Part shown: one piece after another, positions 34,947 through 45,840 of the stretch
Layout: the number at the start of each line of letters is the position of its first letter
Numbering within the stretch: position 1 is the first letter of the stretch
Assembly (NCBI GenBank): GCA_041504365.1
Contig: CP167917.1
Location: 3,906,001-3,970,000 of the forward strand
Reading direction: 5' to 3'
Source of the DNA: Dryocola sp. LX212
GTDB lineage: Bacteria > Pseudomonadota > Gammaproteobacteria > Enterobacterales > Enterobacteriaceae
Length of the DNA stretch: 64,000 nucleotides
The notes under the pieces: model-generated
What the model saw: the letters and a program-made list of their open reading frames with translations, nothing else
Databases searched by the model: none
What the model was told of the DNA's origin: nothing
Translations under genes and position numbers: made by a program

Positions 34947-35987
34947 ATGCCTGTAAGAAAACTAGCTGATGGTCAATGGGTCGCAGATTTTTACGCTGTA
35001 GACCGTAGCAACGGCAAAGATGGCAAGCGCATCCGCAAGAAGTTCTCCACCAAAGGGGAAGCGCTTGCTTTCGAAAACTATACGCTGCAAAAAATTGATG
35101 ATTCCCCTTGGCTCGGAGAAGGCAAAGACATTCGTCGCTTGTCTGATTTAATTCATCTCTGGTTTGATCGTCATGGCATCACTTTGAATGATGGTGAGAA
35201 GCGCAAAAGTTCTATGCTTTGGGCTGCGGAGTGTATGGGGTCACCGCTGGCAACAGAGTTTAACGCCCAGCTATTCACTGCTTATCGAGCCAAAAGACTT
35301 GAAGGTGAATTTGCCAGGACTAAACGCGTATCGAAAGTATCTCCTCGCACCCTTAATCTGGAACACGCCTATTTTCTCGCTGTGTTCAATGAGCTGAAAA
35401 GACTCGGCGAATGGAAAGCTCCCAATCCTCTGGAAAACGTCCGGCAGTTCAGAACTGATGAAAGTGAAATGGCATATCTTACAGGGGAGCAAATTGAAGT
35501 TCTTTTGCAAGAATGTCGTAATAGTTCAGCCAAAGATCTCGAAATGATTGTGAAAATATGTCTGACTACTGGCGCACGCTGGAGTGAAGCAGAAACATTA
35601 AAGCGGTCGCAGGTTGCTGCTGGAAAAGTTACATTTATCAAAACTAAAGGCAAGCGCAACCGTACCATTCCCCTTGCGGCAGAACTGTTCGATGAAATGC
35701 CGAAAAAGAACGGTTCTCTCTTCACTCCTTGTTATTATGCGTTCCGAAACGCACTACAACGCGCTGGCATTGAACTACCCGCCGGACAACTTACCCATGT
35801 TTTAAGGCATACCTTTGCCAGCCATTTTATGATGAATGGTGGAAACATCCTCGTATTGCAAAGAGTTCTAGGACATACCGATATAAAAATGACCATGAGA
35901 TACTCTCATTTTTCTCCAGATCATTTAGAAGAAGCACTTATTTATAACCCACTTTCTAATAGCATAAAAAAGGATATATCAAGGTGA
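34947..35987 (+). CDS. int: Tyrosine integrase
   Basis: 346 residues, P2-like integrase acting at ileX. N-terminal arm-binding domain (MPVRKLADGQWVADFYAVDR...GKRIRKKF), core-binding domain, then the catalytic set: R211 (TTGARWSE), K232 or K234, H284 and R287 (LTHVLRHTF), H310 (LGHTD) and nucleophile Y319 (MRYSHF). Intact. It lies 3 bp after the SHOCT gene, and its stop overlaps the GTG of the next gene. Confidence 0.95.
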   Translation: MPVRKLADGQWVADFYAVDRSNGKDGKRIRKKFSTKGEALAFENYTLQKIDDSPWLGEGKDIRRLSDLIHLWFDRHGITLNDGEKRKSSMLWAAECMGSPLATEFNAQLFTAYRAKRLEGEFARTKRVSKVSPRTLNLEHAYFLAVFNELKRLGEWKAPNPLENVRQFRTDESEMAYLTGEQIEVLLQECRNSSAKDLEMIVKICLTTGARWSEAETLKRSQVAAGKVTFIKTKGKRNRTIPLAAELFDEMPKKNGSLFTPCYYAFRNALQRAGIELPAGQLTHVLRHTFASHFMMNGGNILVLQRVLGHTDIKMTMRYSHFSPDHLEEALIYNPLSNSIKKDISR

Positions 35988-37776
35988 ATAATGACCATGT
36001 TAAGGAATCATTACAGTACTATTCAAAACTAACTGCACCTGGGTATGCTATATTATTGACGGGGGAGTGGGGTCAGGTAAAACATTTCTGATAGAAGAAA
36101 CATTTAAAGCATATGACATGTATTATATAAGTCTCTTCGGACTTAGCAGTCTAGAAGATATTTACACCTCTGTATATGCTGCAATGCACCCCAGAAAAGC
36201 AAAGATAAAGTCCACAATAAATAATCATAAAGACGTTGATGTTGGTGCTGCTGGCATATCACTAAGCATTGGAAATTTATCTGCAGGATTAGCTAACACA
36301 CTAATGAGAGAAAATGTATTAAAAGATAAAATAATTATTTTTGATGATTTAGAAAGAAGCAGTTTAGAACCAGACGAAATACTGGGTGCTATCAATAAAT
36401 ACGTTGAGCATCATAAATGTAGAGTTATTGCTATCGCCCATGATGAAAAAATAAAGAAAGGACTCACAGATACTAAAGAAAAAGTTTTCGGGGTAACGCT
36501 TAGAGTAACCCCACAAATAGATAAAGTATTCGATGTAATTACCAATGATTTCAGATTTGAATATATTAGAAATAATTTCAAGAACTTAATTGTCGAAATA
36601 TTTAACAATTCTGAAAGTAAGTCTCTGCGGATACTAAAACATATTATTAATGACACAGTTAGATTAATAGACTGCTTAAAGAAAAAGCATACAGATAACA
36701 CTGCGGCAATGAAAGATCTATTAGCAATATTTGTATCGCTGAATATTGAATGTCGAACAGGTTACTTGAAGCGTAATGACATTGAAAACAGAAAGAAATT
36801 AATACATGATTTTGAACTTTCACAACTTGGGAATCTTGAAGAAGAGAAAGAGGAAGTAATAGAACCAAAAATCTCCTTAATACAAAGCAAGTATAAAACA
36901 ATAAATTTTTCAAGTTCTGTTGCTTCTGACTCAAGTTTAATCAACGCTCTATTTAATGGTTACTATGATTCAGACGAATTTAATTTATCATTAGACAACT
37001 CAGTTTATTTCATTGAAGGTGAAGTATCTCCAAATTGGTTGATCATTTATAGCTTTGATAAACTTGATAGTGATACCGTTAATACTGCTATCGAGATGTT
37101 TCTCAAAGAGTTTGATGCGAAACACTTCCGAGACATTGGTGAAATTCTTCATGCCTTTCATATAAAATTTTTATTATCACATAAAGGAGTGACAGAAAAC
37201 TCATTTGATGATGTTGAAGTAGAATGCCAAGATTACATAATTGACTTAATTACCAATAATAATCTAAAAGATATAACCGAAGATAGATTCTTTTATACAC
37301 ATTTGAGTGACAATTATCTTGGCCACGCTTTTTGGTGCTTACCTGAATACAATGATAACATAAAAAGACTAAGAAAATTTATTGGTGAGAAGCAAGATGA
37401 AGCTTTGATAAATAGATACCCTGCTATAGCTGAAGAATTGAAGGGATTATTTAAAAGCGACATTGAAACTTTCATTTCTTTAATTTCATACACATACCAA
37501 CACGCCGGGAAATACGCGAAAATTGATGTCTTAGCTGATATTGAAAGTTCTGAATTCGTAGATATATGGCTGTCTTCTCCAAGATCAACTTGGCATAAGG
37601 TAAAGAACGCGCTTGAATTTAGATATGAACATGGAGAGATAAAAAGAAGCCTAGTAAGAGAAAATGATTGGATTCATTCTGTCCTTGCCGAAATCCAAGA
37701 AAGAGCCAATCTAGAAAGTGGCCTTGATAAATATCGTATTGAAAGGCTCATATCTGAAAAGTTGAATGGTCTCTAA
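35984..37776 (+). pseudogene. KAP-type P-loop NTPase, accessory gene (one-base frameshift in Walker A)
   Basis: AT-rich gene of about 597 residues. GTG 35984 overlaps the int stop (GTGA) and reads MNNDHVKESLQYYSKLTAPGYAILLTGEWG. The frame is then lost within the P-loop at GGGG (36069-36072). With five G it gives GEWGSGKTFLIEETF. The rest is open to 37776, with Walker B IIIFDDLER and AIAHDEKI, as in KAP NTPases. No nuclease or membrane domain recognised in the C-terminal 350 residues. Its place in the lysogeny operon beside attR, and its base composition, suggest an acquired lysogen-expressed gene, possibly defensive. An internal GTG at 36067 would lack the first residues of the P-loop. Confidence 0.75.
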
Positions 37777-37794
37777 AAGTTCACACGCTGAGTA

Positions 37795-37812
37795 TGTCGC
37801 AAAAGTGTCGCA
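37795..37812 (+). promoter_or_regulatory. Putative integrase arm-type site (right arm)
   Basis: Exact copy of the 18-bp TGTCGCAAAAGTGTCGCA at 4232-4249, in the same orientation, 95 bp from the attR core. The rest of the 131-bp gap between the KAP gene and attR is AT-rich with nothing else I can name. Confidence 0.65.
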
Positions 37813-37907
37813 TGAACTTAGACATATTGCCTTTTACTGCCATATATTGATTTTATAACCAGCTGATTTTTAACTAAGTTATTGTTTTTAGATTGATTTG
37901 AAGGGTT

Positions 37908-37955
37908 CTCATAATCGCTTGGTCGCTGGTTCAAGTCCAGCAGGGGCCACCAAAT
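37908..37955 (+). repeat. attR: 48-bp copy of the ileX 3' end
   Basis: Exact duplicate of 4118-4165, beginning in the anticodon loop, so it is a partial tRNA and not a functional gene. It marks the right prophage boundary. Confidence 0.95.
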
Positions 37956-37958
37956 ATC

Positions 37959-37991
37959 AAGGACTTACGAGAAATCGTGAGTCCTTTTGTT
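37959..37991 (+). terminator. Terminator-like hairpin next to attR
   Basis: AAGGACTTACGA / TCGTGAGTCCTT forms a strong stem with an imperfect base, followed by TTGTTCTTT. It is probably the terminator that followed ileX before this prophage arrived. The rest to 38173 includes a direct repeat of GGGGGTGCC and no gene I can support. Confidence 0.6.
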
Positions 37992-38173
37992 CTTTGGGGG
38001 TGCCGTGGGGGTGCCATTAGCAGTTAACGCCGGGTAAAGATCGTTTGGTTGCTTGCAAAGCAAGTTAGCTCAAATAATCGACACCTAATCGTTAAATATA
38101 TACTTAAATATTTAATTTTAACCTCATTTCTTACTGTAGGATAAATGTATCCCACAATAAGGAATCCCTCAAT

Positions 38174-38530
38174 ATGCGACTTACCGCCAGAAAAAAAGAG
38201 AGCCTCAGCTTTTTCGAGCCTGATAACCGGGAATGGGTCAAAAGTGAAATAGGTGCGCCGCCGCTCGATGTGTCCGGCGTTGCCTAACTGCTTCACCAGA
38301 TGAGCAGCTTCGATAAAAAGCACCAGGTAGAATCAACCCGCCGCACACTGGAAAGCATGGCTAAAGATGGTCTGCTGGAAAAAGTGACGGTGTACGAGCG
38401 TCGCCAGAACCGGATGCAATACAGCGGAGACGCTCCGGGCGTTCGCTGCAGGGTGTCACGCTACGGATTGCCAGACGATGGGGAAGGTTATTTTATTGAC
38501 GGCGAATGCGCCAGGATGCCTGACGCGTAG
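38174..38530 (+). pseudogene. Broken regulator-like ORF, remnant of another element
   Basis: ATG 38174 opens MRLTARKKESLSFFEPDNREW, with AAGGAA about 10 bases upstream, and hits TAA at 38285. The same frame continues LLHQMSSFDKKHQVESTRRTLESMAKDGLLEKVTVYERRQN to a stop at 38530. The part after the stop looks like a winged-helix DNA-binding domain. A one-base change would restore a 118-residue protein. It probably came from an older mobile element in this tRNA locus. Confidence 0.55.
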
Positions 38531-38550
38531 TAAGTAACTTAATTTATTAC

Positions 38551-39864
38551 GAGACTGTAATTTAAATTGTGTATCTGCCTGTTTTTGATATGTTCACTCC
38601 AACACCGGAGACAGGCAAATTATGGACGAAAAGAAACTCAAAGCACTGGCTGCTGAACTGGCTAAAGGCCTTAAAACCGAAGCAGATCTCAACCAGTTTT
38701 CCCGGATGCTGACGAAGCTTACCGTCGAAACGGCGCTCAATGCAGAACTGACTGATCACCTCGGGCACGAGAAAAATGCCCCCAAAAAAGGCTCAAATAC
38801 CCGCAATGGCTACTCGTCAAAAACGCTGCTGTGCGATGACGGCGAAATTGAGCTGAACACACCGCGTGACCGCGAAAATACCTTTGAACCTCAGTTAATT
38901 AAGAAAAACCAGACGCGTATCACGCAGATGGACAGCCAGATCTTATCCCTGTATGCCAAAGGGATGACCACGCGCGAAATCGTCGCCACCTTCAAAGAGA
39001 TGTACGACGCCGATGTGTCGCCCACGCTGATATATAAAGTCACCAACGCCGTAAAAGAGCAGGTCGCTGAGTGGCAAAACCGACAACTGGATGTGCTGTA
39101 TCCCATTGTTTATATGGACTGTATTGTCGTAAAAGTTCGTCAGAATAACAGTGTAATAAACAAAGCCGTCTTCCTGGCGCTGGGTATCAATACCGAAGGT
39201 CAGAAAGAATTACTGGATATGTAGCTGGCCGAAAATGAAGGCGCAAAGTTCTGGCTGAATGTGCTGACGGAGCTGAAAAAACGCGGACTTCAGGACATCC
39301 TGATTGCCTGCGTGGACGGCCTGAAGGGTTTCCCGGATGCGATAAACAGCGTCTACCCACAGGCTCACATCCAGTTGTGCATCATCCATATGGTGCGTAA
39401 CAGCCTGAAATACGTGTCGTGGAAGGATTACAAAGCCGTCACCAGCGGCCTGAAGAAAGTTTATCAGGCTCCGACCGAAGAGGTGGCGCTGATGGCGCTG
39501 GATGCGTTCGCGGGCGAATGGGGCGATAAATATCCGCAAATCAGCAAAAGCTGGCGGGCGCACTGGGAAAATCTCAATACGTTCTTCGGCTATCCGCCTG
39601 ATATTCGCAAGGCCATCTACACCACGAATGCCATCGAGTCGCTGAACAGCGTTATCCGTGCAGCTATCAAAAAACGAAAGGTGTTCCCGACAGACGACTC
39701 GGTGCGAAAGTGATTTATCTGGCGATCAAGGATGCTTCAAAGAAATGGAGTATGCCGATCCAAAACTGGCGGTTGGCGATGAGTCGCTTTATTATCGAGT
39801 TCGGTGACCGCCTGAGCGATCACCTTTAATACGATGGCAGTTACACAGAATTATTTACAGGGTG
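38551..39864 (+). mobile_element. IS256-family insertion sequence, degenerate
   Basis: The transposase is framed by imperfect inverted ends: left CTGTAATTTAAATTGTGTATCTGCC (from 38555) and right, read on the minus strand, CTGTAAATAATTCTGTGTAACTGCC (from 39860). The outer bases (GAGA at left) are not matched at right (CACC), so the right tip appears changed or deleted where it meets the IS3 remnant. I see no clear target duplication. Confidence 0.8.
38622..39829 (+). pseudogene. IS256-family transposase, interrupted
   Basis: Reads as a 402-residue mutator-type transposase starting MDEKKLKALAAELAKGLKTEADLNQ. DDE region: YMDCIVVKV, IACVDGLKGFPDA and TTNAIESLN. Two lesions: TAG at 39222 replaces the usual Trp in GMWLAENEGAKFW, and one A is missing at 39707-39709, so DDSVRK runs to a stop instead of VIYLAIKDASKKWS. 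The remaining frame ends SRFIIEFGDRLSDHL. Inactive. Confidence 0.9.
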
Positions 39865-40193
39865 ATTTTTAATATTTCGTTTCCATTTCAATACGTTGCA
39901 GGTTTTTCTTTAACTCACGTATTTCGATTTATTCCGGGGTTATTGGAGAGGCGTTTGACGTTTTGCCCTGCCGTTCATCACGCAGCTGTTTTACCCATTT
40001 CGTCATCGTAGAAAGGCCAACGTCCATGGCCTTCGCTGCCTGAGCGGCAGTGTAATTTTGATCGACAACCAACTGGGCTGACTCACGTCTGAATTCAGGA
40101 CTAAAATTTTTTCTTTTCATTGGTGCACCTGTGTTGTTGTGAGGTGAGCATATCACCTCTGTTCAGGTGACCAAATTCAGTGTGCCACTACAA
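39865..40193 (-). mobile_element. IS3-family element remnant
   Basis: One terminus is present: the minus strand begins TGTAGTGGCACACTGAATTTGG at about 40193, typical of an IS911/IS3-type end. An orfA stub follows and is cut by the IS256 element at about 39865. orfB and the other end are missing. Confidence 0.7.
39873..40120 (-). pseudogene. IS3-family OrfA fragment
   Basis: [53 protein letters not shown] is the helix-turn-helix protein of IS3-family elements. A TAA at 39929 replaces a Gln codon in ITPEQIEIREL. The frame then continues IEIRELKKNLQRIEME until the IS256 boundary. Truncated and non-functional. Confidence 0.8.
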
Positions 40194-40203
40194 AATGACC
40201 TAA

Positions 40204-40779
40204 ATCTATCTCGACCTGAATAAGGATTAGGGTATCAGGCAGATTGATTTCGATTTCGAAACCGCGGGTTATTACAACCACCAGGTCGCCTTCCCGGTCG
40301 CGCCGGAAGCGATAAAGCAGTATCCAGAACTGTGGTTTAGCCTGACGCTGCCGGTTATGCCTACGGGCTTAATCTCTGAAGGCATTGCGATGGTGAATTA
40401 CGCCAGCAAGATTGGCCCGCCGCTGAATGTGCAGATTATGGTAATGGATTAGGGCCAGGCGAGAATTGAGATGGGCGATGCGGCCATCATCACTATCGAA
40501 GGCACAAAAACCAATCTCGCAAAAGTCTATCCGGATAAATCTGCGGCCGACCTGTACAAGCTGATCGGTGTTATTCCAATGATTGGTCAGAACGACGTGG
40601 ACGGCGAAATGTTCACCTTCTCGGACGCAACAAAAGCCGCACAGTATGCAAAACCTGATAGCCATGTGGTCGCTGCCCGTGATTTCCCAGACATGGGGGA
40701 TCTGGCGACCAGCAGCCTGAACCCATTCCAAACGAAAGACTATGAGTACACAACGACTATTCTGGATGCGATTGAATAA
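40204..40779 (+). pseudogene. GH18 chitinase, 3' remnant with two internal stops
   Basis: One frame runs to the stop at 40779. GIRQIDFDFETAGYY has the GH18 DxxDxDxE-like catalytic pattern, and LPVMPTGL, NVQIMVMD-G and MIGVIPMIGQNDVDGEMF fit the rest of the barrel (here IGVIPMIGQND). TAG at 40228 and TAG at 40450 each replace an expected Tyr codon (DYG in both contexts). The 5' part is missing at the IS3 boundary. A host secreted-chitinase gene seems to have been lost here. An ATG at 40471 opens 102 residues but lacks the catalytic part. Confidence 0.75.
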
Positions 40780-40804
40780 TTTGCAGCCGATTGGCGGATA
40801 AGAA

Positions 40805-40834
40805 AAAGACCCGCAGATGTTAATACGGGTCTTT
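40805..40834 (+). terminator. Terminator after the chitinase remnant
   Basis: AAAGACCCG / CGGGTCTTT form a 9-bp stem with a 12-base loop and short T-rich tail. It insulates the next gene. Confidence 0.7.
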
Positions 40835-40889
40835 ACTTTGTTATTCTCAGCCATCTGAAACGCTCAAAAATAAATAATAAGGAATGCCA

Positions 40890-42002
40890 GTGAACCCCAA
40901 AAGCGAGATGTTTAAAAAAGAGATTGAATGGTCGTGCCGTCATATGGTTCGCACGCTGAAGCAGGTTGAGTTGCTTCCCGACCTGAGTCATGTGCGCCTT
41001 ACCTGCAACATGCATCTCGATCTGAAGATGATCCCGCTGGTGGAAGGGCTATTAAGAAAGAATGCGAAGATATTCCTGACTACCTGCAACCCGACTACCG
41101 TGCAGGATGAAGTTGTCGCTTACCTGGTCGAGGCCGGAGCCGAAGCCTGCGCGTGGCGCAACATGAGCGATGCCGACTGGCGGGATTCATGGGAAAAAGC
41201 CATCGCCTGGCGTCCGACCCACCTTTGTGAAATGGGGGCGGACATCACCACCCTGCTGCACCAGCGCGGCGACTTTGGCGACGTCGTTGCCTGTCTCGAA
41301 GCAACCGGCTCCGGCGTGAATCGCCTGGCGGATCTGCGCCCTGGCTACCCTATTTTTAACTGGGACGATCTGCCGGTGAAAGAGGGGCTTCACAACCGTC
41401 ACATGGTCGGGCTGACTGCCTGGCAGACCTTCTTCCAGACGACCCACCTGACGCTGCATGAAAAGCGAGTGCTGGTGATTGGCTATGGCCTGGTAGGCCA
41501 GGGCGTGGCGGCGGCGGCAAAAGCCTACGGCGGGCAGGTCATGGTGACCGAGCTCGACCCGGCTCGTCGCTTACAGGCGGCCTACGATGGCTGGCACGTT
41601 GTTGATATTCATGAGGTCATCGAGGCGGCAGATGTCATCGCGACCGCAACCGGCGCGAAAAAAGTCGTGAGTGCCGCAGTGCTGGATAAGACGAAAGACG
41701 GCGTGTTTATCCTCAACGTAGGGCACGTCGCCGAAGAGATCGACTGTGGCTACCTGCACCCTTTCCCTAATGAGGAGGTGATGCCTTACGTCAACGCCTA
41801 CCGGCTGAACGGCAAAACCATCTACCTGATGGCAAATGGCTCAATGCTGAACCTGACCGCCGGCTTCGGCGACAGCCTGAACGCCTTTGACGTTACGCTG
41901 GCCGTCATGGCGAGCGGGATTAAACACATTGTGACCGCAGGCCAGGACGCTGAAAAGGCAGTTTACCTGCTGCCGCAGGCCGTCTGGGAAAATGCGCTTT
42001 AA
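40890..42002 (+). CDS. S-adenosylhomocysteine hydrolase-like protein
   Basis: 370 residues from GTG at 40890, preferred over ATG 40884 because AAGGA is 6 bases upstream of GTG and touches the ATG. NAD-binding Rossmann motif VLVIGYGLVGQG (about residue 195), then MVTELDPARRLQAAYDGW and GVFILNVGHVAEEID, as in AdoHcy hydrolases. The canonical active-site VTKSKFDN segment aligns to PVKEGLHN: Lys and Asn kept, catalytic Asp replaced by His. The C terminus is short and lacks the usual Lys-Tyr end. Enterobacteria normally split AdoHcy with Pfs/LuxS, so this may act on another substrate. Confidence 0.75.
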   Translation: MNPKSEMFKKEIEWSCRHMVRTLKQVELLPDLSHVRLTCNMHLDLKMIPLVEGLLRKNAKIFLTTCNPTTVQDEVVAYLVEAGAEACAWRNMSDADWRDSWEKAIAWRPTHLCEMGADITTLLHQRGDFGDVVACLEATGSGVNRLADLRPGYPIFNWDDLPVKEGLHNRHMVGLTAWQTFFQTTHLTLHEKRVLVIGYGLVGQGVAAAAKAYGGQVMVTELDPARRLQAAYDGWHVVDIHEVIEAADVIATATGAKKVVSAAVLDKTKDGVFILNVGHVAEEIDCGYLHPFPNEEVMPYVNAYRLNGKTIYLMANGSMLNLTAGFGDSLNAFDVTLAVMASGIKHIVTAGQDAEKAVYLLPQAVWENAL

Positions 42003-42009
42003 GTTTTTA

Positions 42010-42648
42010 TTACGTCGCTGTCGCGGCTAAAGGCATAACGAGCGCCCACCAGCCTGCAAGCGCCAGACAGGGTCCAAAGGGCAGAGGTTCGCCTCGCCCT
42101 GCTCGTCCGCTTAGGCGCAAAACCAGGAAAGACAGTATCCCCGCCAGCGCGGCTACCAGCAGGAGCATCGGCAGCCGCTGCCAGCCGCACCAGGCGCCCA
42201 GCGCGGCCAGAAGCTTAAAATCGCCATAGCCCAGCCCCTCCTTACCGGTTGCCAGCCGGAATCCCCAGTAGAGCAGCCACAGAGATAAATAACCGATGAC
42301 GGCGCCCAGTACGGCATCGCTCAGCGGCACCAGCGCGCCGTGCAGATTCGTCAGCAATCCCAGCCATAACAGGGGGAGCGTGAGAACGTCCGGCAGCAGC
42401 ATCAGTTCTATATCTATGGCAGTAAGGGCAATCAGCAGCCAGACGCAGAGCGCCAGCGCCATTGCAAGCAGCCCGGGCGGACAATACAGCGCGACTGACC
42501 CGCTGCCCAGCGCCGCCGCTATCACCAGCGAGTAACGCCAGCGAGCGCGCACTCGGCATTGAGGGTAGCGCCCTATCTGGCGGTTCAGTACACAGCCAGC
42601 AAGCAAACCCAGCCCGCACATCAGCGATATCCATACGGCTTCTGTCAT
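42010..42648 (-). CDS. Prepilin peptidase (type IV leader peptidase)
   Basis: 212-residue polytopic membrane aspartic protease (A24A) that cleaves and, in full-length members, methylates type IV pilin or type II secretion pseudopilin leaders. Catalytic aspartates are visible at D79/D87 (TAIDIELMLLPD) and in the GYGDFKL motif (GxGD). The N-terminal zinc-binding CxxC pairs of the methyltransferase part are absent. No secretion genes sit beside it here, though a chitinase remnant, a common type II substrate, lies 1.2 kb away. It converges with the AdoHcy hydrolase-like gene. Confidence 0.85.
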   Translation of the reverse strand: MTEAVWISLMCGLGLLAGCVLNRQIGRYPQCRVRARWRYSLVIAAALGSGSVALYCPPGLLAMALALCVWLLIALTAIDIELMLLPDVLTLPLLWLGLLTNLHGALVPLSDAVLGAVIGYLSLWLLYWGFRLATGKEGLGYGDFKLLAALGAWCGWQRLPMLLLVAALAGILSFLVLRLSGRAGRGEPLPFGPCLALAGWWALVMPLAATAT

Positions 42649-42780
42649 AGCCGATCCTCCTTTGATCAGCAGCTCAAAAGGGCTATGAGTACGCTATTTC
42701 TGACGGATAATAATCTTCTTCAGTATTGAAATTCGAGGGATCTTCCAGAATATTTACGCGACCGGTTTACCTTGATGCTG

Positions 42781-42803
42781 CGGCCCGGCATCCCGCCGGG
42801 CCG
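42781..42803 (-). other. GC-rich hairpin downstream of the first GH1 gene
   Basis: CGGCCCGG / CCGGGCCG perfect stem 14 bases after the stop of the minus-strand GH1 gene, without a T-run. It may protect the mRNA 3' end. The rest of the 168-bp gap shows nothing clear. Confidence 0.4.
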
Positions 42804-42816
42804 CCTTCAGTCCGCC

Positions 42817-45840
<3,024 letters not shown>

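Larger units (their letters stand above)
4118..37955. mobile_element. P2/186-like prophage (about 33.8 kb)
   Basis: It is bounded by 48-bp att repeats in ileX. P2-type late genes appear in P2 order (read from attL: ogr, D, U, T, E/E', FII, FI, H, I, J, W, V, S, R, lysis, X, L, M, N, O, P, Q), followed by cos, an accessory locus, replication gene A, the early operon, a 186-type CI/Apl switch and int. The immunity and early modules resemble phage 186 (CI, CII, Fil) more than P2. Structural genes look intact; replication and accessory genes carry one-base lesions, so inducibility is doubtful unless these are sequence errors. Confidence 0.95.

Noticed and set aside
37908-37955. Second tRNA-Ile gene
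   Set aside because: Only the 3' part from the anticodon loop is present; it is the attR duplicate.
38891-39563. Minus-strand ORFs inside the IS256 transposase
   Set aside because: Shadows of the transposase coding frame without independent support.
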